Source of the DNA: JACXTP01 sp963827905
Lineage (GTDB): Archaea > Thermoplasmatota > Thermoplasmata > Methanomassiliicoccales > UBA472
Direction of reading: 5' to 3'
Length of the DNA stretch: 64,000 nt
Assembly: GCA_963827905.1 (NCBI GenBank)
Contig: CAWHCB010000013.1
Coordinates: 49,560 to 113,559, forward strand
Position numbers and translations under genes: made by a program. Numbering within the stretch: position 1 is the first letter of the stretch; the number at the start of each line of letters is the position of its first letter. Shown piece by piece: positions 53,368-63,709 of the stretch. Below the pieces are notes generated by a model. The model was not told the DNA's origin, searched no databases, and was given only the letters and a program-made list of their open reading frames with translations.

Positions 53368-53496
53368 GTTCTGTAATAGCCTATTAGTTCAGATAAATAA
53401 CTTTTCAGACAAATGACGAGGTCAGAGACTGGCCTATATGACGTTGCTCCACAAATGTAATATCCTTGTCCAATGAATAGTCGCAGGGGGCATGTA

Positions 53497-54090
53497 ATGA
53501 AGGACAACGAAGGTATGCTCGCGGTCATGGCTGCCAGGAAGGCGGTCGAGGCCGAGGTGGGGCTGATCGATGTCGATGACTTCGACATGCCCGGCAGCTT
53601 CATGCAGAAGCGTGGGGTGTTCGTGACCTTGAACACTTTCCCCGAGCACGAGCTGCGAGGTTGCATCGGATATCCAGAGCCGGTCTTCCCTCTGGGCGAG
53701 GCCTTGATCCGGGCGGCGGAAGGCGCCTGCCATGACCCCCGATTCCCACCCCTGCACAAGTCCGAGCTGAATGGTATAGTGGTCGAGACCAGCATCCTGA
53801 CGGTTCCTGAGCTCATCAGCATCGAAGAGCGGCGAAAACTGCCTGAGGTCATCAGGGTCGGCACGGACGGTCTCATCATGGAACGGGGGCATTACCGTGG
53901 CCTGCTCCTGCCCCAGGTGCCGGTGGAGTGGGGCTGGGACGCCACCACCTTTTTGGAGCAGACATGCATCAAGGCCGGTATGACCCCGGACCGCTGGCTT
54001 GATAGCTCATGTAAGGTCTACCGCTTCCAAGCGGAGATATTCTACGAGGGGACGCCTCGAGGCAAAGTTCTCCGCAAGGAGCTGAAGTGA
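53497..54090 (+). CDS. AMMECR1-family protein
   Basis: The protein has 197 residues from ATG 53497 (MKDNEGMLAVMAARK). Family hallmarks are RGVFVTLNTFPEHELRGCIGY, ACHDPRFPPLHKSEL and GLLLPQVPVEWGWD. The LRGCIG motif is near-invariant. The biochemical function of AMMECR1 is not settled, but the family is conserved in archaea and eukaryotes. An upstream ATG (53473) would add 8 residues; the later one is preceded by a G-rich ribosome binding site. Its stop overlaps the pyrC start region. Confidence 0.88.
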   Translation: MKDNEGMLAVMAARKAVEAEVGLIDVDDFDMPGSFMQKRGVFVTLNTFPEHELRGCIGYPEPVFPLGEALIRAAEGACHDPRFPPLHKSELNGIVVETSILTVPELISIEERRKLPEVIRVGTDGLIMERGHYRGLLLPQVPVEWGWDATTFLEQTCIKAGMTPDRWLDSSCKVYRFQAEIFYEGTPRGKVLRKELK

Positions 54091-54092
54091 GG

Positions 54093-55362
54093 ATGGACCT
54101 GATAATCGAGGGACGGGCCCTCGTCAATGGCCGCCTGGAGCAGTGCTGCATCGGCGTGGATGGGGGGCGCATCGTCGCCATAAAGAAGGACCTGCGCGGG
54201 GCCAAGCGTTTGGACCTGCAGGACCGGATCATACTCCCCGGGGCCATCGACCCTCATGTACATCTGCGCGAGCCAGGCTCGACGCACAAGGAGGATTTCC
54301 GCACTGGCTCCCTCTCTGCGGCCTTCGGGGGGGTGACCTGCGTCCTCGACATGCCGAACACGGTGCCACCCACCACGGACCTGGATCGACTTCGGGAGAA
54401 GCGGGCCACAGCCAATGCCAAGGCCTGGGTGGACTTCGGTCTGTTCGGCGGCCTCGGCCCGAAGAGCGACGTCTTGGACATGGCCGCGGAGGTGGTCGCC
54501 TTCAAATTGTTCATGGGTTCCACCACGCAGAGCCACCTGGTCACCGAGAGCGAGGACCTGCAGCGCCTGGCCGGTCTGGTGAAGCGGGCGGGGAAGGTGC
54601 TCAGCGTGCACGCTGAGGAAGAGGGCATGATCAAGAGGGACCGAGTGAACGACCTAGAGGGCCACAACAACAACCGAGGTCCTGAGTGCGAGCTGCATGC
54701 CGTGCGAAGGCTGAGGGAGCTATTGCCTGAGGCCCCGGTCAACGTCTGCCACGTCACCACCGTCGCCGCGCTCAAGGCGCTGGACGGCACCGGTTTCACC
54801 AAAGAGGTCACCCCGCACCATATGCTACTGGACGAGAGGTCCGGCCTGGCCGGACGGGGCAAGGTGAACCCGCCATTGCGCTCGCCGGAGGAGAGGGAGG
54901 CCGTCCTCAATGCCTTCATCGCCGGGAAGTTCGACATACTGGCCTCCGACCATGCCCCCCACACCATAGATGAGAAGGGGCAGGAGTTCAACTCCGCCCC
55001 GTCCGGAGTGCCTGGAGTGGAGACGTCCGTGCCCCTGATGCTCAACCTGGTGAAGAAGGGAAGGCTCGACCTCGGTCTGCTGGCGCGCTGCTGTGCCCAG
55101 AACCCGGGGGAGCGCTTCGGCCTTAAGAAGGGCCGACTGGCCGTCGGCTATGACGCCGACCTGATGGTCATCGACCCGGGCAAGGTGGTGCGCATCAAGG
55201 CGGACCGATCTGCACAGCAAGTGCGCCTGGACCCCCTACGAGCGCCTTGAGGCGATATTCCCCGAGATGGTGTTCCTCCGCGGCGATGCCTTAATAGAGG
55301 AGGGGAACATCGTGGGCGAGAGGAAAGGTCGCGATGTCGTCACCGCCAAGCTATCCGGTTGA
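54093..55362 (+). CDS. pyrC: Dihydroorotase (class I; one frameshift)
   Basis: An amidohydrolase of about 423 residues. The metal site has DPHVHLREPGST, then FKLFMGST, SVHAEEEG, NVCHVTT and ASDHAPHTIDEK. It closes carbamoyl-aspartate to dihydroorotate in pyrimidine synthesis. A net +1 base near 55214 breaks the last 50 codons. In the restored frame they read KCAWTPYERLEA, VFLRGDALIEEGNIVGERKG and the stop at 55362. The start is ATG 54093 or GTG 54087, the latter overlapping the AMMECR1 stop. The stop overlaps the next gene by 29 nt. Confidence 0.9.
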
Positions 55363-56465
55363 CCTGGGCGAGCTGGAAGGCCGCCGTTTCGAGTGCATTG
55401 AGGGCTGCGGGCTGTGCTGCCTGTGCCAACCGGAGCTTCTGGAAGGGGAGCTGCCCTACTTCAAGCGCAACCATCCGGAGCGGGTGATGGCCAAGAGGCA
55501 GCCGCACAAGCACTTCGCCTTGGCCATGAAGAAGAAGGTCGGTTCCTGCGCCTTCCTGGACCATCGCCGCTGCACGGTCTACAACATGAGGCCCCATTAC
55601 TGCCGCCAGTTCCCATTCCATGTGCATGTGGGGGACCGGGTGCAGGTGGAGCTGGACCTTTCCTGCCGCGGCGTATGGACCGGAAAGGGCGAGGATGCCA
55701 CCGCCGCCGGGCTGCGCCTGGTGGCCGAGAACGACCGGGCCATAAGCTCGGCGTTCCATCAGACCAACCCGCTCTATCGCCAGTTCTTCCGCAACTGCCT
55801 GGACATGCAGATCGAGTGCCGTCCCGACCGTCTGCGCCAAGAGGCCATGCCTTTCCTGGGGCGGTTCAACGACCTATCCTTACCTGGCGACGCTTTTGGA
55901 GGCCTCCGCCGAGGAAGAGCCCGTCGATATGGCCAAGTTACAGGTCAAGCCTTTGGACCGCTCCAAGCGCCGGGAGCTGGACGAGGCCGCCTGGGAGGCG
56001 GTGAAGGACTCGCTCGGGGTGGCGGACCCCTTCGACGCCCCGATCTATTGCGACATCGAGGGCCGATGGAACCTCTTCCGCCTTGAGGGCGAGAGCATCG
56101 AGCATTACCTCATCACCGAGGAGGGCGACCTGGAGCACAAGGGAGGCATGGACTCCGAGGACGTGCAGCTGCCCGAGCTGACGCCAGAGGGGGCGAAGAC
56201 CTTCTCCGATTACATGGCCATCCTGAACCGGAGGGACAGCCTGCTGGGGAACGCGTTCTACCTCATGGACGACTACGGCTACGAGGACGATCTGCCCAAC
56301 ATATACTACGGCGTGCTCGCGACCTCCGCCCTGGACCTGCTGTGGAGGACGGCCCTGGTGTGCAAGGTGGCCGGTCTGAGGGCGGGCTCGGACGGCGTGA
56401 GGGAGGGAATAATCTACTATGACATGGACCGACTGGACGCCCCCACCATCGGCGCCTTCCTCTAG
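55334..56465 (+). CDS. YkgJ-type Cys-cluster protein (one frameshift)
   Basis: About 377 residues. The N-terminal half has the zinc/iron-chelating CxxCxxCC-type motif, here CIEGCGLCCLCQ, with RRCTVYNMRPHYCRQFPF further on. A +1 frame change near 55880 joins FNDLSYLATLLEASAEEEPV to the C-terminal half, which is an acidic helical domain (RWNLFRLEGESIEHYLIT, YYGVLATSALDLLW) unknown to me. Family members are thought to bind Fe-S or zinc; function unknown. The start overlaps the pyrC end, so translation may be coupled. Confidence 0.78.
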
Positions 56466-56545
56466 TCTGGCCACACATCAACGTCATAGTCGCTTACAAT
56501 AAACTTCAAATATGGTTGGTCTTATGGGGAAATTGGTGACTGAAA

Positions 56546-56761
56546 GTGCAGAAGCCTCTTAACGTCCTCAACCAGGCCATCAACAAGCAGGTCATGGTGG
56601 AGCTCAAGGCCGGCCGGGAGTACCGCGGAGTCCTGGACGGGTATGACCCCCATATGAACCTGGTCCTGCGAAATGCTGAGGAGCTAATCAACCACGAGGT
56701 CGTGAGGAAGCTGAACATCACAATCGTCCGCGGCGACAACGTCATATTCATTTCACCATAA
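56546..56761 (+). CDS. Sm-like RNA-binding protein (LSm)
   Basis: A 71-residue archaeal SmAP. From a GTG start it has the Sm1 motif GREYRGVLDGYDPHMNLVL and the Sm2 motif IVRGDNVIFI. It forms heptameric rings that bind U-rich RNA. It starts the LSm-L37e-purF gene order, known in many euryarchaea, with 12 nt to L37e. Confidence 0.95.
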   Translation: MQKPLNVLNQAINKQVMVELKAGREYRGVLDGYDPHMNLVLRNAEELINHEVVRKLNITIVRGDNVIFISP

Positions 56762-56773
56762 GAGAGTGGACCA

Positions 56774-56941
56774 ATGACCAAGGGAACAGCAGCACATGGT
56801 AAGATGGGCGACAGGAAGACCCACGTCCCCTGCCGCCGCTGCGGCAAGCGCGCCTACAACATACGGGGATCATTCTGTGCTTCTTGCGGCTACGGCAAGA
56901 CCGCGAAGATGAGGCACTACAATTGGGCGAAGACGCATTAA
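56774..56941 (+). CDS. rpl37e: Large ribosomal subunit protein eL37
   Basis: A 55-residue zinc-ribbon ribosomal protein. It begins MTKGTAAHGKMGDRKTHVPC and has the CRRCGKRAYN and CASCGYGKTAKMRHYNW motifs, i.e. two CxxC pairs binding one zinc. Small size and high Lys/Arg content match the family. The stop TAA shares its last base with the ATG of purF (TAATG), so the two are coupled. Confidence 0.96.
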   Translation: MTKGTAAHGKMGDRKTHVPCRRCGKRAYNIRGSFCASCGYGKTAKMRHYNWAKTH

Positions 56942-58367
56942 TGCCCGAGGTCGGCCTGATGCAGGACAAGCCGGAGCACCACTGTGGCGTGGTCGGGATG
57001 GCGCTTTCCTGCGACGCGGTCCCCTTCTTGAAGAAAGGGCTGCGGATCATCCAAAATAGGGGACAGGAGGCCGCAGGCATCGCAGTGGCCAACGGGAAGA
57101 GCATCCGTTTCCTGCGCGGCATGGGCTTGGTGCACGAGGTGCTCACCGGTCGCAACTTCAACGCGCTCACCGGTAACCATGGCATCGGCCATGTCAGATA
57201 TTCTACCACCGGTTCCTCCTGCGCGGAGAACTGCCAGCCTATCACCGTCACCACTTTGGCGGGCGACCTGGCCTTGGCGCACAACGGCGACATCGTCAAC
57301 GCCGACCGCTTGCGCCAGAAGCTGCAGTCCGAGGGTTGGGCCTTCCTGACCACCACCGACTCCGAGATCATCGTCCGCATGCTCGCCACCGAGCTGTCGC
57401 TCAGTCCCGACCCCATCCGGGCCATCAAGAACGTGATGAAGGTAATCGAGGGGGCATATTCCCTCACGATCATGGTGGGCGACCGGGTCTTCGGCGTGAG
57501 GGACCCGCTGGGCTTCAGGCCCTTATGCATCGGCAGGTTCGCCGAGGGATACTCTGTCGCCTCCGAGTCCGCGGTCTTCGACGTCATGGGCGGCGACTTC
57601 GTCCGCGACGTGGCGCCCGGTGAGATCGTGGAGATCAACCACACCGGTTTCATCTCGACCAAGACGATGGCCCCCACCCACAGGGCCCATTGCATGTTCG
57701 AATGGGTCTACTTCGCCCGCCCCGACTCCGTCATCGATGGCAGAGAGGTCTACCAGGTCAGGAAGCATCTCGGCCAGATACTGGCCAAGGAACAACCGGT
57801 GGAGGCGGACGTGGTCGTGGCCGTACCGGACTCTGGAAGGGCGCACGCACTTGGGCTTCGCCGAGGTCACTCAGGATCCCATACGAAGAGGGGTTCATGA
57901 AGAACCGCTACATCGAGCGGACCTTCATCATGCCCGAGCAGTCACTGCGGGACGAGGGCGTCCTGCTCAAGCTCAACCCCATCATCTCCACCATGAAGGA
58001 CAAGCGGGTGGTCATAGTGGACGACAGCATCGTCCGCGGGACCACCATGCGCAAGATCGTGCAGATGACACGGCGCGCAGGGGCCAAGGAGGTCCATGTG
58101 CGCATCGGTTGCCCGCCGATCATCGCCCCTTGCTATTACGGCATCGACATGAAGACCAGGGAGCAGTTCGCCGCGATAAACCGTTCCTTCTCGGACATAG
58201 CCAAGCTCATCACCGCCGACAGCGTCGGCTACACCAGCCTGGAGGGGCTGGTGAAGGCCTTGGGGATACAGGAGAACGACCTGTGCATGGCCTGCCTCAA
58301 CGCCGAGTACCCCACCAACATCTCCGGCGAGAAGATGCGCTTCCAAAGGCGTCTGGAAGATATCTGA
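56941..58367 (+). CDS. purF: Amidophosphoribosyltransferase (two frameshifts)
   Basis: About 475 residues. A short propeptide precedes the catalytic Cys15 (HHCGVVGMA) of the glutaminase domain, with GHVRYSTTGSS and ALAHNGDIVN. The phosphoribosyltransferase domain carries AVPDSGR and RVVIVDDSIVRGTTMRKI, the PRPP loop. Net +1 changes near 57840 and 57875 break the sequence just before IPYEEGFMKNRYIERTF. The enzyme commits PRPP to purine synthesis. The TAATG start overlaps L37e. Confidence 0.93.
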
Positions 58368-58369
58368 TA

Positions 58370-59044
58370 TCATCTCTTCCTGCCCTTGGGGCAGATGTAT
58401 AGACACATGCCGCAGACGGCAACCTTGCCCTGCGCCTCCATCTCGTCGATAATATCTCTCACATTTTCCGGCGTCCATACCTGGCCTCCCGCGGCTCGTG
58501 CTCGATGAAGTTCCGGCCCAGGATGGCCGATGCGGGGCAGGCCTTGACGCATTCCATGCATTCACCGCAACGTTGCTCCATGGCATGACCGGTCGGCGTC
58601 AGGGGCGCATCGGTGAGGACGTGACACCCAACGCACCCTCGGCCCACGGTCCGGTGTCACGAGCAGGCAGCTCTTGCCGATCCAACCTAGACCGGCCAGG
58701 TGGGCCGCCATCTTGTGCGAGAAGAGGGCGCAGATCCTCTCATCATCGACACGTAAGGACGCCGGTAATGGCAACGCTCTGAACCCCGCCCTCTGGAGCT
58801 CGCTCGCCACGCGCGAGGCCATCTGGTCCAGACGGGTGTTGATCACGTCATAGGAATGGGAACGATAGGTCACCGCCGCCCATCTTTCCTGATTATGAGG
58901 TAAAAGGTCCACTATGTCGTCCATCAGCGCCACCCCGATGGAGACGGCCCTGGGGTATCTCTCAACGTCAAGCCCTCCCTGTGACATCATGGCTTCGCGT
59001 GCTGGACCGAGGTCGGCGATGCCGAAATAATCGAACCCTCCCAT
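58370..59044 (-). CDS. 4Fe-4S double-cluster protein, QueG-like (frameshifted)
   Basis: About 224 residues in three frames. The first (from 59044) has FGIADLGPAREAMM, YRSHSYDVINTRLDQMAS, GLGWIGKSCLLVTP, similar to the fold of epoxyqueuosine reductase. After changes near 58650 and 58490 come CGECMECVKACPASA and CGMCLYICPKGRKR, the ends of two Fe-S cluster sites. Known relatives reduce epoxyqueuosine or act on other corrinoid-linked substrates. The corrinoid motif cannot be tested here. The gene is convergent with purF. Confidence 0.65.
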
Positions 59045-59168
59045 CGATCGACCTCCTTCAGCTTGTTCTCCAGGGTCATGAAGGCGATATGGGTGGGCGC
59101 GGCATTAAGCCACTTCCTATCGGAGCTGGGAAACCTTTAATTAGGCTAATCATATTGCCACTTCCACT

Positions 59169-59241
59169 GGGCAGGTAGATCAGCTGGAAGATCGCTACCT
59201 TGGCATGGTAGAGGCCGGGGGTTCAAATCCCCCCCTGTCCA
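59169..59241 (+). tRNA. tRNA-Ala (GGC), no encoded CCA
   Basis: Acceptor GGGCAGG (59169-59175) pairs with CCTGTCC (59234-59240); the discriminator is A at 59241. The anticodon arm CTACC-loop-GGTAG has loop TTGGCAT and anticodon GGC. The T loop is GTTCAAATC. The bases after the discriminator are CTT. AT-rich DNA at about 59130-59155 is its likely promoter. Confidence 0.92.
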
Positions 59242-59379
59242 CTTCTCGCTCTGGTTTTTAGCGGCCATGGTCCTTTGGGTCAGCAGGCGGCAATCCGTTC
59301 AATTGACAGGCCCCCAAATCGATGCTGGATGGTAGTTATTTTATTATTCCGTGATACGACCTGTCGTCCAGGTCGAGCT

Positions 59380-60373
59380 ATGAAGGCGGTGATATGGACC
59401 GGATATGGCCCTCCTGACGTTCTTAATCTGGGGGAGGTCGAGAAACCGACACCGAAGGACAATGAGGTGTTGGTCAAGGTCCACGCGGCATCTGCGAACA
59501 CCGGGGATTGCGAGCTTCGCCGTTTCCACATCGCTCCCACTTTGTGGCCTTGGCTGAGGTTGTACATCGGGTTGACGAGACCGAAACGGATCACCGTACT
59601 GGGGCAGGATATGGCCGGGGTGATCGAATCGGTCGGCAAGGACGTGACCGGCATTTCAAGCCTGGTGACGAGGTGTTCGGAATCTCCGGAATGAGGATGG
59701 GCACATATGCAGAATACGTGAGCATACCCGAGGGTATGCCATTGGTCATAAAACCAGACCATCTGAACTTCGAGGAGGCCGCCGCCATGCCCGTCGGGGG
59801 GCTTCGAGGCCCTGCATTTCCATCAAAGGGCCAACATCACAAAGGGACAGAAGGGTCCTGATCAACGGCGCAGGGGGGAGCATAGGGACCATCGCCCTTC
59901 AGCTCGCGAAGATGTCCGGTGCGGAGGTGACCTGCGTCGACAGCTCGCACAAGTTGGGCATGTTGAAGGAGCCTGGGCGCTCACGATGTGATCGATTATG
60001 CGCGGGACGACTTCACGAAAAACGAGGGGGCCTATGACGTGTCTTCGACCTGGTAGGGAAAATCCCCTATCTCCGCACCATCCGCTCACTGAAGAAAAAG
60101 GGCAGGCTCATCCTAGGCAACTCCGGGTACATCTTGCCCCAGTTTACTTCGGATTCTACGCGGTCTTCTCGGGCGAGAGGAAGGTCATGTCGAGCATGGC
60201 GGCTGGGAAGACGGAGGAGCTCGAGCAATTGAGGGACCTCGTCGCCTCGGGAAAGGTCAGTGGTGAGGATCGATGAACGCTTTCCACTGGAGAGGACCGC
60301 GGACGCCCATCGTTATATCGAAGCTGGTCGGAAAAAGGGGAACATCGTCATCACCGTGATCGACGAGAGGTAA
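59380..60373 (+). pseudogene. MDR-family NAD(P)H:quinone oxidoreductase-like gene, badly frameshifted
   Basis: The ATG at 59380 begins MKAVIWTGYGPPDVLNLGEV, a typical zinc-free medium-chain reductase. DMAGVIESVGKDVTG and, in other frames, GDEVFGISGMRMGTYAEYV, INGAGGSIGTIALQLAKM, RSLKKKGRLILGNSG and IVITVIDER follow. At least five frame changes occur over 1 kb. The density of breaks is higher than in neighbouring genes, so true decay is plausible, but the local rate of assembly error may simply be greater. If intact it would reduce quinones or enones. AT content is somewhat higher than in the main part of the window. Confidence 0.65.
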
Positions 60374-60514
60374 GGACGACATCTGCCCAAGCCTCGGCGA
60401 TCATTCAACCTCTTTCCCACTTAGATAGGTAAGCGAAAACGTTATGGCTAGGACCGGAACGGACATCATAACCCAGGTGGGTCGATCGATCCTACCGAGT
60501 TACCAGACAGCCTA

Positions 60515-61111
60515 TCACCTGGACGAATGACCCATCAATATCTCCCTAAGCAATCGCCCCTCAGCTTTTCTCAGGTGCTCCATCAACGTCCCCTTGCTGA
60601 TGTTCGACCCGTCTTTGCCAATTCGTCCCCGGTGATCCTCTTCGGGTAGTCGTAGTAGCCATGATCATAGGCCGCGATTATCGTCTCCCTCTGCTTCACG
60701 GTCAGCACAGAGAGGAGGTCCTTCCTCTGATAGGTGGCGTTCTTGAAAGAGATGTTCGTGATCCTGTCAGCGCCCGGTCTTACCAGCTCTATGAACCTTT
60801 TTAGGTCCTTCTGTTCGCCCAGGACACTTATCACTTGCCGGTCCTTCGAAATGATCAAAGGGGTCGTATAGATTATGTCGAGGTCGAACTCCTTGAACTG
60901 TTCCTTGGTCTCCTCAGGCTCATGATGTTTGATGAGGCACGTATGCTTGATCGCCATCGGACCTGATCACGCTCAGGATCTCCATGTCACCGATATATGA
61001 CTGGTCCTCTACGGACACCCCATCTTTGAACACGAACTCGACCAGGTCGATGCAGATGCATTCGTCCAGATCGATCTTCAAGGTCTCGAGGATCTCATAG
61101 GAATGAATCAT
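60515..61111 (-). CDS. HTH_10 (bacterio-opsin activator type) regulator (frameshifted)
   Basis: About 198 residues. The N-terminal ligand part starts MIHSYEILETLKIDLDECI and passes through a frame change near 60960 into IKHTCLIKHHEPEETKEQF. The C-terminal domain has LLSVLTVKQRETIIAAYDHGYYDYPKR (cut here into family landmarks LTVKQRE, GYYDYPKR) and, after a second change near 60620 that needs one added base, ISKGTLMEHLRKAEGRLL, the recognition helix. HTH_10 proteins are archaeal transcription factors. The regulated genes are unknown; the divergent DUF4386 membrane protein is a candidate. The gap at 61112-61308 holds a TATTTAAACA box near 61205. Confidence 0.75.
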
Positions 61112-61308
61112 TTCAAAAATCGGCTCTCATCATCTTTTTCATTGTTCATTGGGCTCCATCTCCAATGTGAGCTTCCTCATACGGGTAATGGAAAAACGTA
61201 TGGCTATTTAAACAACCTTACATGAAAGGCTCAATTTCCATCAATTTCTCGGATCATACACATGATCAGGACCTAAGTCGGTCGACGGTGAGTGAAAATG
61301 GGAAATGA

Positions 61309-62097
61309 ATGGAATGGAAAAGGGCTACTGAAAAAAGGTACTGGCGAATGAGGGAACGCAAGGGAACGAAACGGACCAGCTACACACCGAGCAGGAAAAT
61401 CCTGTTGGCGGCCGGGCTGTTCTATCTTGGGCTCATCGTGTTTGGGATAATCGCGCAGATGACCCGTATGGGATTGATAGAACCCGACGATGCGATCGCC
61501 ACAGTTGAAAATATCATCGCATCGGGCGGTATGCTCGAGGTCTATTTGCCAGCGACATCCTGTCACAGACTATGCTTCATTCTGCTTGGTCTGACCTGTT
61601 ATCTCATCTTCAGAAGGGTAAACAACCGGGTCGCAGTGGTGATGTTGTTATTCGTCGTTATTGCTGGCACATACGCATTCGTCAACATGTATCATATCCT
61701 TGATGCCATCCAACTGGTCAGTGGTGCGGATCCATTGGTGGCGGGCGGATGAGGTTTTATCTCATCTCGATATGCATGAAGAAGGTACCATCCTCGCAAA
61801 TATCATCGGATGGGGGCCTTGGCTCATACCACTGGGCTACCTTGGATTCAAGTCCAACTTCTTCCCTAAGAAGATAGGAATCATCCTCATCATCGGCGGT
61901 ATCGGTCTCACAGTGCAAGGACTTCAGTATTTCCTCTGCCGAGCATGGGCGATCTGTTGACACCATTCGTCGTGCTATCCATGGTCGCGGAATTCACCAC
62001 ATGTGGGTGGTTCTTGTACAGAGGGATGAAGGGATTCGATGGGGCAGTAGAGGAGGAAAGGAAGGCCGACCCATCAGAGGTCGACACAATTATGTAA
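61309..62097 (+). CDS. DUF4386-like membrane protein (frameshifted)
   Basis: About 262 residues. The N-terminal basic part (or ATG 61348, MRERKGTKRT) leads into helices LLAAGLFYLGLIVFGIIAQM, CFILLGLTCYLIF and VAVVMLLFVVIAGTYAFV. A frame change near 61750 joins DEVLSHLDMHEEGTILANI, WLIPLGYLGFKSNF, then IGIILIIGGIGLTVQGLQYF. A last change near 61940 adds MGDLLTPFVVLSMVAEFTTC and the stop at 62097. The layout of about seven helices matches DUF4386 proteins. The function is unknown. It is divergent from the HTH_10 gene. Confidence 0.65.
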
Positions 62098-62254
62098 TTC
62101 AATGAAACATCAGGACGGAGCTGGATCGTTGCATCATCGATCCGAGGAAAAATGATGGTATTGGGCGGAGGACTTCTCCTCCGATATTTTTTCAACATCT
62201 TTAATTTTCTAAACAACAATTAGGCAAGATGAAAAGGGTTTATTGAATGTCGGG

Positions 62255-63170
62255 CTACACCGAGAATAGATTGGTGCTCAGGTATTTCTCTCCCCGGTCA
62301 GGGAATATGGTCACAATGATGCCGGACTCTATCTGCTTGGCTATCTCTATGGCAGCGTACATCGCAGCACCGCTGCTCATGCCGACGAAGATGCCCTCCT
62401 GCTTGACTATCTGACGCGTCATCTCGTAGGCAATGTCGGTCTCGACCATGATGGTCATGTCGATCTTGCTAGGGTCGTAGATCGCCGGGACGATGGCCTC
62501 CTCCATGTTCTTCAGGCCCTGGATGTAATGCCCTTTCACCGGATGGGCGCTGACGATCTTGATTTTCGGATTGTGTTCCTTCAAAGCTTTTCCGACACCC
62601 ATTATGGTGCCCGAGGTGCCCAAGGCGGATACGAAGTAGTCGACCTTTCCACCGGTCTGCTTCCAGATCTCATCCCCGGTCGTCTTGTAGTGCGCTATCT
62701 TGTTGTACTGGTTGGAGAACTGGTCGGGCATGAAGTACTTGTCAGGGTTCGCCTTCACAAGCTTCCTCGCCTGCCGGATCGCCCCGTCCGTCCCGTATTT
62801 GCCCGGACTCAGGGTGACGGTCCCGCCGAACGCCTTGATCATCTGCCGCCGCTCGACGGAGACGCTGTCGCTCATGACGATCTCGACGCCGTATCCTTTG
62901 ATGGCCCCGATCATCGACAACGCCACACCCGTGTTCCCGGAGGTCGGTTCGATGATCGTCTTCCCTTTGGTCAGCTTGCCTTCGGGCTCGGCCTGCTCGA
63001 TCATGCTCAAGGCGATCCGGTCCTTGATGCTGCCAGTGGGGTTAAAGCCCTCCAGTTTGGCGATATATCGTGACATTCTTATTGGGATTCAGCTGGTTGA
63101 TCCTGACCAAAGGGGTGTTGCCGATCGAGCAGAGGATATTTTCATTAAAATCAGACGATGACTTCTTCAT
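62255..63170 (-). CDS. cysK: Cysteine synthase, PLP-dependent (one frameshift)
   Basis: About 304 residues. From the ATG complementary to 63168-63170 it begins MKKSSSDFNENILCSIGNTP, then LVRINQLNPNKNVTIY. A net +1 base near 63065 joins this to AKLEGFNPTGSIKDRIALSMI, whose Lys (SIKDR) binds PLP. EPTSGNTGVALS, SALGTSGTIMGVGKAL and GMSSGAAMY are the other PLP-family motifs. It makes cysteine from O-acetylserine (or O-phosphoserine in archaea) and sulfide. The AT-rich 63180-63260 region upstream is its likely promoter. Confidence 0.88.
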
Positions 63171-63411
63171 GTTCGGTTCACCTGGTAAAAGGGAAGGGCA
63201 ATTATTATAACTATATCCCGGTTAGAAATATTATCAATCCAGTCATCAAAGTGAGGGGAAATTCGTTCATTGGCCCTATCACAATGCCTATTTTTCAGCA
63301 AGGTTGGTGGAGAAAAGAATGGCTCGAACTACTTTTTTTTGTCGAGGTTGTTCTTCGGGGATGGAACCAAATAGGCGCATCCCACAAAGTAAGGTTACAT
63401 GGAGGTGAACG

Positions 63412-63699
63412 ATGGATCTATTAAGATTGATTGGTGCGGTCGTGGTTATTCTAGTAATCATCTGGATCATTTGTGGATATTTTAGATCCGAATCGCATGG
63501 GTCTAGAGGATTTAAGGTCGATGGCAGTCGGAGGTCACCTCATCCTTCGTGGGTTCATCGCTCTTTGGACCTTCACCCTCTCCCGCTTCCTTTCACTCTT
63601 GTCCCTCTTCCTTTTTTCCTTAGGCACCCTTACCTTCGCCACTGGCGCCTCTGCCATTATCAGCTCGACATCGGTCATTTGTCCTCCTTCATCCTTTAA
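63412..63699 (+). CDS. Small membrane-anchored peptide with strong Shine-Dalgarno
   Basis: An ATG at 63412 lies 4 nt after GGAGGTGA, a perfect anti-16S match, which is strong evidence of translation. The first 24 residues are one hydrophobic helix (LIGAVVVILVIIWIICGYF). The rest (RSESHGSRGFKV and beyond) is polar and Pro/His-rich, perhaps out of frame after about residue 36. I do not recognise the protein; it may really be shorter. A basic ORF lies on the opposite strand over its 3' half, and only one of the two is likely to be fully coding. Confidence 0.42.
   Translation: MDLLRLIGAVVVILVIIWIICGYFRSESHGSRGFKVDGSRRSPHPSWVHRSLDLHPLPLPFTLVPLPFFLRHPYLRHWRLCHYQLDIGHLSSFIL
63535..63678 (-). CDS. 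Small basic protein ORF, 47 residues
   Basis: This ORF is preceded by GGAGG 5 nt before its ATG (63678), a good ribosome binding site. The product begins MTDVELIMAEAPVAKVRVPK and then becomes strongly Lys/Arg-rich. It is divergent in composition from its surroundings and lies between the VOC gene and the small membrane peptide. I do not recognise it. It could bind nucleic acid. No homology can be checked here. Confidence 0.4.
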   Translation of the reverse strand: MTDVELIMAEAPVAKVRVPKEKRKRDKSERKRERVKVQRAMNPRRMR

Positions 63700-63709
63700 C
63701 TCTGAACGT

